From: Phragmites australis
Lineage: Eukaryota; Streptophyta; Magnoliopsida; Poales; Poaceae
Direction: 5' to 3'
Assembly (NCBI RefSeq): GCF_958298935.1
Contig: NC_084923.1
Location: forward strand, 9,302,501-9,366,500
DNA length: 64,000 nucleotides
Position numbers and translations under genes: made by a program. Numbering within the stretch: position 1 is the stretch's first letter; each line of letters starts with the position of its first letter. The notes beneath the pieces were generated by a model. It worked only from the letters and a program-made list of their open reading frames with translations, did not search any database and was not told the DNA's origin. Of this stretch, positions 58,475 through 64,000 are shown one piece after another.

Positions 58475-59039
58475 TAATGGCTTGGCTCCCAAGTCTTGGC
58501 AGGATGTTAGGCACCAAGCTGGCTGGGCTTAGGCTGGCGCACGGCTAGGCCATCGGTACAAAAGTGCAAGTAATATCATCTAAAGAAACCATCAAACAAG
58601 ACCAAGACACAGACTGACCTCTTCTCCAGTTCATCCTCTTCTACTGTACATCGACTTCCCCTGATCCTCCCTCTTCTACCTCTAGACTTCTTCCTCTAGA
58701 TTCTAGAACTTTCTCTAGCTATGTTCCCTAGCAAGACTGCTAATAATCTGTTATCACAGCCCCCTTCCTGGAGGCCACCATGACGGATGAGGATAACGCC
58801 CTTCTCCTCGTTGAGATCAGTAAGCTATGCGAGCAAGTCGATATCGCCACGAAGAAGTGAGATATGAGGTAGCTCCAAGCCGAGACCAAGGGGACCATCC
58901 TCAACCCGGCTTTCCGCAACTACGCGGACACCAAGGCCTCCCTTGCCGCACCAGGGGGTGGCAAACCCGTCGGCATCCTCGCTGCATCCACCTTCGATCT
59001 GGGTGAGTACAAGTAGGCCGCTGTAATCGACGGGGCCAC

Positions 59040-59700
59040 ACCGGCGGAGAGCTCGACTTTGTCATCCCCCAGCAGTCCGATGTCCAGGAGCATTTCAGCG
59101 TCACCAACTGCAACCGGAAGCTCATCGACGCGCAGTTCTACTCCAAGGGCCACCGCGTCAACTACCTGATGAACCCATCGGAGGCGGTGTCGCTCCTGGA
59201 GTACGTGTCACTGCGTAACGCTCATGGGATGCACACGGTGTCAACGGCAGTGGGTGCGACCGTGTCAGGGGCCAGCGTCCTGGGCGCAAGGATAGGTGAG
59301 GCATGAGGCGTGACACATAGCGCACACGTCACGGCCTACAAGGTGTACTGGTTCAACGGCTGCTTCAGCTCCTACATCCTCGTTGGGATGGACGATGCGG
59401 TGCGCAACAATGTCGCGTGTTGTCCCTCTCCCTCGACGACTTCCCCATCCCGCTTTTCGAGGACAACATTGCCATCGACAGCTTCCGTTCCACAGCGTGT
59501 GGCGTCTTTGTCGTTTGTAACACCAAGAACAATGGGCCACCACAAAGCTCCATGGCCAACAAGGCACCCTAGGTGCTGACCATTGGCAGCACCACCCGTG
59601 ACATTGTCCGTAGCTGCATCGATATCCGGGTGTCCAACAACTGTTCGATGAAATGCTCCAACTCAGACAATGAGCACTTCTTCCTCACCTTCTCTGAACC
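59040..59700 (+). pseudogene. Captured subtilase fragment
   Basis: Frame-shifted pieces follow plant subtilisin-like protease order: NRKLIDAQFYSKGH (59119), HGMHTVSTAVGATVSGASVL (the catalytic His region, normally HGTHT), AYKVYWFNGCFSS and MDDAVRNNV, DDFPIPLFEDNIAIDSFRST, then KNNGPPQSSMANKAP and VLTIGS. The Asn-containing NNGP block is present. The catalytic Asp and Ser (GTSMS) regions are not seen, and HGT has become HGM. Stops and frameshifts exclude function. Confidence 0.75.
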
Positions 59701-59729
59701 GCCCAACTTCACCACCAACTAGATTGGTC

Positions 59730-59990
59730 CCAGCATCTGCAGATACAATGGCATCTACTGCGCACCGCACACCACTGACGGTACCCTCGTTGTGACCGGC
59801 ATTGACCTCAACCGCACCGATGTCGCCGAGTACCTTCCCGCCGACTTGCCGTGGGGGCTGCCCAACCTCGCGCTACTCCATCTCAACCCCAACAACTTCT
59901 GCAGCATGCTCCCAGACACCTTCATCCACCCTGGTGCGTACACCTTCCTCCACCTACGCCTCCTCCACGAGCTCGACGCAATGGAGGCCC
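59730..59990 (+). pseudogene. Captured LRR-extensin N-terminal fragment
   Basis: YNGIYCAPHTTDGTLVV, then GIDLNRTDVAEYLPADL and LALLHLNPNNFCSMLPDTF and LRLLHELDAM match the start of leucine-rich-repeat extensin (LRX) proteins (pattern YxGVYCAP, GIDLN-A-IAGYLP, NRFCG-LP-T). The frame is open for about 80 codons before it is lost. It directly follows the subtilase piece in the same element. Confidence 0.65.
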
Positions 59991-60429
59991 GCGAGCGCGT
60001 ACGTGGAGGTCAAGTGTGAGCACGTCCGGGAGTAGGCAATGGATAAGATCGTAGTGGCCCAGGTAGCGGGCGAGTGGGGCACACACGCGGAGGTTGTGGA
60101 GAAAATCCAGAGCAAGAATTGTTCCATGATGCGGTTGTCCGTGGTGCGGACGACAGACTCATTATGTGTCGCGCTGGAGCACGAGCTACAAGAGATGCGC
60201 ACGCACATGGTGAACTGGTGGCACAGGCGAAGGCAGTACCCGACGCCTCCTGGTACTCATCGGGCTCACCCCTTGAGAGTGGCACCGGGCTCGAGTCCAG
60301 TCACCCAGTCGGCTCGGTGGTCTCGTCGTTGGGCCTATTTGCACACAGTGAGGCGTTTGGCCCATCTGCCGACCATGATGGGGACCTGGATTGCGAGAAC
60401 TGCGACGACCTGTTCACCATCTCACGACC

Positions 60430-60650
60430 GATGGGTTATGCAGATGGGCAGCAGCTGAAGCTCGAATACGCGCTGCTCGAACCTGATTATGCGGCGTTCC
60501 TGACCCTAACTCTGGGCTGCACTACCCCAACCTCCTCGTGGCGTAGGTGGATGCTGTGTACCACACCATCGCAGCGTCACGCGTGGTGGTGGTGCGGGTC
60601 TCGGATACCAGATGGCCCTTCGTGGGAGTCCCCAATGAGACAGGTACAAT
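60430..60650 (+). pseudogene. Possible captured GH17 beta-1,3-glucanase fragment
   Basis: KLEYALLEPDYAAF, then GLHYPNLLVA-stop-VDAVYHTIAAS and VVVVRVSDTRWPFVGV resemble the family 17 glucanase run (LNYALF, YxNLFDAxVDAVYAAL, VVVSESGWPSAG). The match is moderate and carries an in-frame TAG. Sequence 60030-60430 and 60660-60945 of the same element is partly open (for example HASIAHIIKHNINMMKDALG) but I cannot assign it. Confidence 0.45.
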
Positions 60651-61236
60651 AGCAACGCGATGCAGTTGGTGGTGGCTGTCTACGACATAGCCTACGACGG
60701 CTTCCTGAATGTGTGCACCAACCTCTGCCGCTCCCAGGGTATCATCGTCATCAACACGCTCCATTCGCTCAAACTGTGCGCCTTCAACACCATCATCAGA
60801 ATGCGTAGTGAACGGTGGAGTGGGACGCGGAACATCACCACGCTAGCATCGCGCACATCATCAAGCACAACATCAACATGATGAAGGATGCGCTCGGCGA
60901 CATGGGGTGCAACACCAGCCTGATCACCATCGACCTCACCGACTAAAATGTTCCATAGGACCCTGGCGGTGTGACAACAACAGCTTGGGGCAAGCCGCAT
61001 TTCAAGGAAGGGAAATGTTAAGCACCAAGCTGGCTAGGTTGGCTCCAAGATGGCGCACGGCCGGGCTATCGGTACAAAAGGGCAAGCAACATCATCCGGA
61101 GAGGCCATCGAACAAGACCAGACACAGACATACTCTTCTGCCCTGTTCATCCCCTTCTACGGTACATCTTCTTCCCCTGATCCTCCCTTTTCTACCTCTA
61201 GACTTCTTCCTCTAGCTTCTAGAACTTTCTCTAACA

Positions 61237-62099
61237 CAGGCGACAACAGAAGGCTCGCATCAAAAATGATCCTACCGTGGTGTCTCGTTGCGGCTGTGTG
61301 GGCCAACCCATTGTGCATGGGCCAAGAAGGCGTGTGGGGGGTTTTGTCCGAGGAACTCATCACCAGCCCATGGGCCACCCGAAGCGCATGACGCGCGCTG
61401 GCAAACAGATCAGCAAATAGAGACCGTGCGTGCACATGACGCTTTGAGATAGGGGGACACCTCCAGCCTGAGGGCAGCAAGCGACCGGCGCGTCGGCGGC
61501 TGTGCGATGGCTGGTGCAGAAATTTCACGCACTGTTTCGTACTGTGTTTCTGCTAATTCTTTCTTTCTTTTTTTTTTTTTTTGCCTTGAGCCTTTGGCAC
61601 TGCACGCGTCCTGAATCCTTGGAAGTGATCCCTCCAAAATGATTATATCCTATTTAACTTTGTTTAACTAACTGAACACTACCTAATTCAATAGAGAAGC
61701 AGAGTAGCATGTGTTGACCACTGCACATAGCAAAAATACTATTCATGTTTGATTGATCACGCTTCACTCCAACAGTTTGACCATGACTAACTGACCAATC
61801 GTAGAAAAGCCTCTTATGCTGAAAGGTTGATGATTTTTTTCGAACACGTCGAAAGGTTACTGCTGTTCTAGCCTCCTTCCTAATCTTCAAAGTGTCCTGA
61901 CAGGCACATTCTGGAATCCATCAGATTGGAAGATGAGAAATTAAATATAAATATATCTTAATTTATATGTGATAAGTGATTGATAAGTATGTTGATTTAG
62001 TTTGATAATTTTTTATTGTAAATGCATATATATGTAATACAATTATGATCATGACTAATCAAAGTTGTATAGAAAATCGAGTTATGTGTTTATCTCTGA
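61237..62099. other. Intergenic between LTR elements
   Basis: No gene. Contains a T-tract at about 61567-61582. AT-rich from 61930. The left limit of the following Copia LTR may lie inside this interval. Confidence 0.4.
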
Positions 62100-62117
62100 G
62101 TCAAAAAAAATTGTACA

Positions 62118-62500
62118 CGTCGAATGGTCCGACGCCCTGAAAATTGTCCAGAGTGTTTGAAACCAAAGGAAAAACTTAGAATACACACCGGATGGTCCGA
62201 CGTTGGGCATCAATAAACATCGGAGCTTTTCTTGCATAGAGGTTGTAAATCGGCTCTAGCAGACTTATATGCATCGAATGGTTCGGGGATAAAGCAATAT
62301 GAGTGTCGGACTAATTTTTTCAGAACAGATTCAGGAAGTGTTCGGGGCTGTTCTACACGCTGGATGGTCTGACATGTACATTGAAGGATCACCGAACTAT
62401 TTATTTCAGAGAGGATCCTAAACGGATATGTCTGTTGAGTTGCACATGCCGGATGGTCCGGCACTTACGAGGAGTGTGCGCCGGATCATCCGGTGTTCAC
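62118..62500 (+). repeat. GGATGGTCCG subrepeats
   Basis: Degenerate units of about 80-90 bp, each carrying CGAATGGTCCGACG, CGGATGGTCCGACG, CTGGATGGTCTGAC or CCGGATGGTCCGGC, ending with the inverted form CCGGATCATCCGG near 62487. Typical of subrepeats in long grass LTRs. Confidence 0.75.
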
Positions 62501-63148
62501 GATTTTTCTGAGATGTGCTGAACTGAGGATTTTGATTTGGAGTAACTGCATGTGGAGTTATATGTTGTTGAATATGCTTGTTTGCTTGTCTCGTGATGTG
62601 TAGATGATATATGCAACTTAGCGGCTGACAACAGGATGATCGGGGCCAAGCGAGGTACTTGGTGCTAGATGATCGAGGAGGCTAGGCGAAGTCAAGGATG
62701 ATCCTAGCTGTGCACATGGAAGTCAAGCAAAACATGAGAAGATGGATGAAGATGAAGTGCTGACATAATCAAGCAAAAGCAAGTAACAAGGCGGCCTAAG
62801 AGATCAAGAGCGGGAGAGACTTGTCGGTGGTCGAGATCACAAGACCGAGGATGCACGTCGACATTAGAAAACTTGCTTAAGGTGTAAACAAGTGGCTGTG
62901 AGTCATGCTTTGAGATTCATGCAAGCCGGTTTCTCGGTTTGGCCGTAAAACAACGGGAGAATGGAGTGGACGTGGCATCATCGCGAAGTTTGTGTCAAGG
63001 CGAAGCTAAGTCATAAAGGCGTCATGGTCATCCAATGGACGAAGAAAAATTCAAACAAAACTATCCCCGATGGTAGGTGGGAGAGCATTGTAAGTGAATG
63101 ACAGTTTAGGGACAAGGTTGCTTAAAGGTTAAGGTACCTCCCTATGAC

Positions 63149-63157
63149 TATAAATAG
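63149..63157 (+). promoter_or_regulatory. TATA box of the Copia LTR
   Basis: TATAAATAG about 680 bases before the LTR end, in the expected orientation for an LTR promoter driving the element. Confidence 0.6.
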
Positions 63158-63843
63158 AGAGGTAGGGCTATGTGGGGAGGATGAGCCCGTCATTAGAGAG
63201 TTGTGTAGTTAAGTTTTTGGAGAGGGAGAGATGAGTGCTTAGCCTATGTGTAGGTGAGAGTTTTTGTGAGCAAAATACTTTAGTAATCTGCCGAAAAGAT
63301 GAATGTCCTTTGCAAAAAATGAAGTTTATTTTGTCTTCTATGTTTGTGTTCATCTCCTTCTAGTTTTAGCAATTGGCTCTGTTGCTTAGTTGAGAGTTTT
63401 CCATTCTTGGATGAGATTTTCGTTTTGATTTTTGGGCTGAAAATTTTCTTCCTTGTGAAGTTGGTGTTCTTGTTGGTAGAGGCATAAAATTCACATACAA
63501 AATGTATGCAAGTAGGCCTTGAATTCCCTTTTCTCTCGGTCATCAACTTGGAGAATTTTTTTCGGTGATCTTCTTTGGATAAAAGCGCTTCTCTCATCTA
63601 GTTGAAATCTTTTTTGGGGTGATGACTTGTGGATTATGTTTAATTAGAACCTAGAGTTCATATATAACCATGAGAGCCATGATTCCTTTTTGAGTGGCAA
63701 CTTGTTTCTCTCTAGATTTAACTTTCGCTTGAGTTTTTGAGGTGCGTTGAGTGAAACGTAGGAGAAGGTCATCTGATTCGAAAGAATTTAGTAAAACACC
63801 TATTTATCCCCTATCTAGTCGTCATTCTATATCCAAAAATAAG

Positions 63844-63853
63844 TATCAGAGCC
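63844..63853 (+). other. Primer-binding site of the Copia element
   Basis: TATCAGAGCC, part of the tRNA-Met complement, eight bases past the LTR end. The first bases of the usual TGGTATCAGAGC are altered (AAG for TGG). Confidence 0.75.
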
Positions 63854-63902
63854 GGTTTGATCACCTATTAACCTTAACCGGCTTTGTTATCTGTATGTGA
63901 TA

Positions 63903-64000
63903 ATGAAGAGAAGTGGAAAAATTCTATTGTTTAATGGCCGTGATTTTTCATACTAGAAGGTGTGCTTGGAGGCTTATCTTCTAAACCAAGAATGTGCAAT
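63903..64000 (+). pseudogene. Copia gag start, cut by window end
   Basis: ATG at 63903 opens a frame with ILLFNGRDFSY-stop-KVCLEAYLLNQ, matching the Copia gag opening (FDGTNYxYWKxRMExYL). The conserved Trp codon is a TAG stop, so this copy is probably inactive. The rest lies beyond the window. Confidence 0.75.

Larger units (their letters stand above)
58505..61236 (+). mobile_element. Non-autonomous LTR element carrying host gene fragments (Bs1-like)
   Basis: Two direct repeats of about 220 bp, 58505-58720 and 61016-61236, start TGTTA; the second ends TAACA. A purine tract AAGGAAGGGAAA abuts the 3' LTR (61004-61015). A degraded tRNA-Met primer site (TGTTATCACAGCC, consensus TGGTATCAGAGCC) lies near 58751, after an extra 24 bases at the end of the left LTR. 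Flanks CAGGA and CAGGC are a near-match target duplication. The interior holds no gag-pol that I recognise. It contains decayed sense-strand pieces of a subtilase, apparently an LRR-extensin and possibly a beta-1,3-glucanase. Captured cellular fragments between short LTRs recall maize Bs1. Confidence 0.75.
62100..63835 (+). mobile_element. 5' LTR of a Ty1/Copia retrotransposon (left edge not found)
   Basis: It contains GGATGGTCCGACG/GGATGGTCCGGCAC subrepeats (62120-62500), a TATAAATAG promoter box at 63149 and an LTR end ...ATATCCA at 63835. A tRNA-Met primer site (TATCAGAGCC at 63844) and the start of gag follow. The element runs out of the window to the right. Confidence 0.75.

Overview
This is a grass (Poaceae) nuclear DNA window, probably from a species with a moderately transposon-rich genome. 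The evidence is intron-containing plant genes (BBR/BPC GAGA-binding factors, MAP65, a cyclin-J18 relative, a FAS1 protein) set in a dense mix of grass-type elements: Ty3/Gypsy, Ty1/Copia, hAT, PIF/Harbinger, Stowaway, LINE and a tRNA-derived SINE. Nothing is prokaryotic: no operons, no CRISPR, and many lengthy ORFs are shadows. The species cannot be named from sequence alone.

Layout. 0-2.2 kb and 17.2-19.4 kb hold two tandem, same-orientation copies of a BBR/BPC gene (minus strand). They are conserved from the 3' flank through the CDS, 5'-UTR intron and GA-rich leader to the TATA box. Upstream of each copy lies a second homologous block (7.2-9.6 kb and 19.4-21.1 kb) that is inverted between the copies. 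In the first copy that block is split by a 969-bp hAT element whose empty site survives in the second. Between the copies lie gene fragments (an LRR receptor N-terminus and two SET/NRP first-exon pieces), LTR-like repeats in both orientations and unassigned sequence. 21-25 kb holds AT-rich transposon debris and a LINE 3' end.

26.3-31.3 kb is a complete 11-exon MAP65 gene (minus strand, 616 aa predicted). 36.7-46.7 kb is one Ty3/Gypsy element bounded by a CCGCG target duplication. Its 5' LTR is interrupted by a 3.1-kb solo LTR with its own GTTGT duplication, and its interior is mostly replaced by a reversed LTR-like piece and a decayed Copia pol. A SINE sits within the remaining Gypsy integrase. 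47.1-48.4 kb is a truncated cyclin-J18-like gene with a solo LTR in an intron. 50.6-51.3 kb is a membrane-anchored FAS1-domain gene.

51.7-58.3 kb is a PIF/Harbinger transposon with a spliced, catalytically complete transposase, a convergent Myb/SANT ORF1 carrying one in-frame stop, and a third unrecognised ORF. 58.5-61.2 kb is the most unusual object: a short-LTR retroelement with primer-binding and polypurine signals but no gag-pol that I recognise. It carries sense-oriented, decayed pieces of a subtilase, probably an LRR-extensin and possibly a beta-1,3-glucanase, reminiscent of maize Bs1. The window closes inside the 5' end of another Copia element (LTR with GGTCCG subrepeats, tRNA-Met PBS, start of gag).

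The genes do not form a pathway. The unifying theme is a local gene-family expansion (BBR) in a region repeatedly invaded, nested and reshuffled by mobile DNA. All splice models are read by eye from GT/AG sites and family alignment memory; no search was run.
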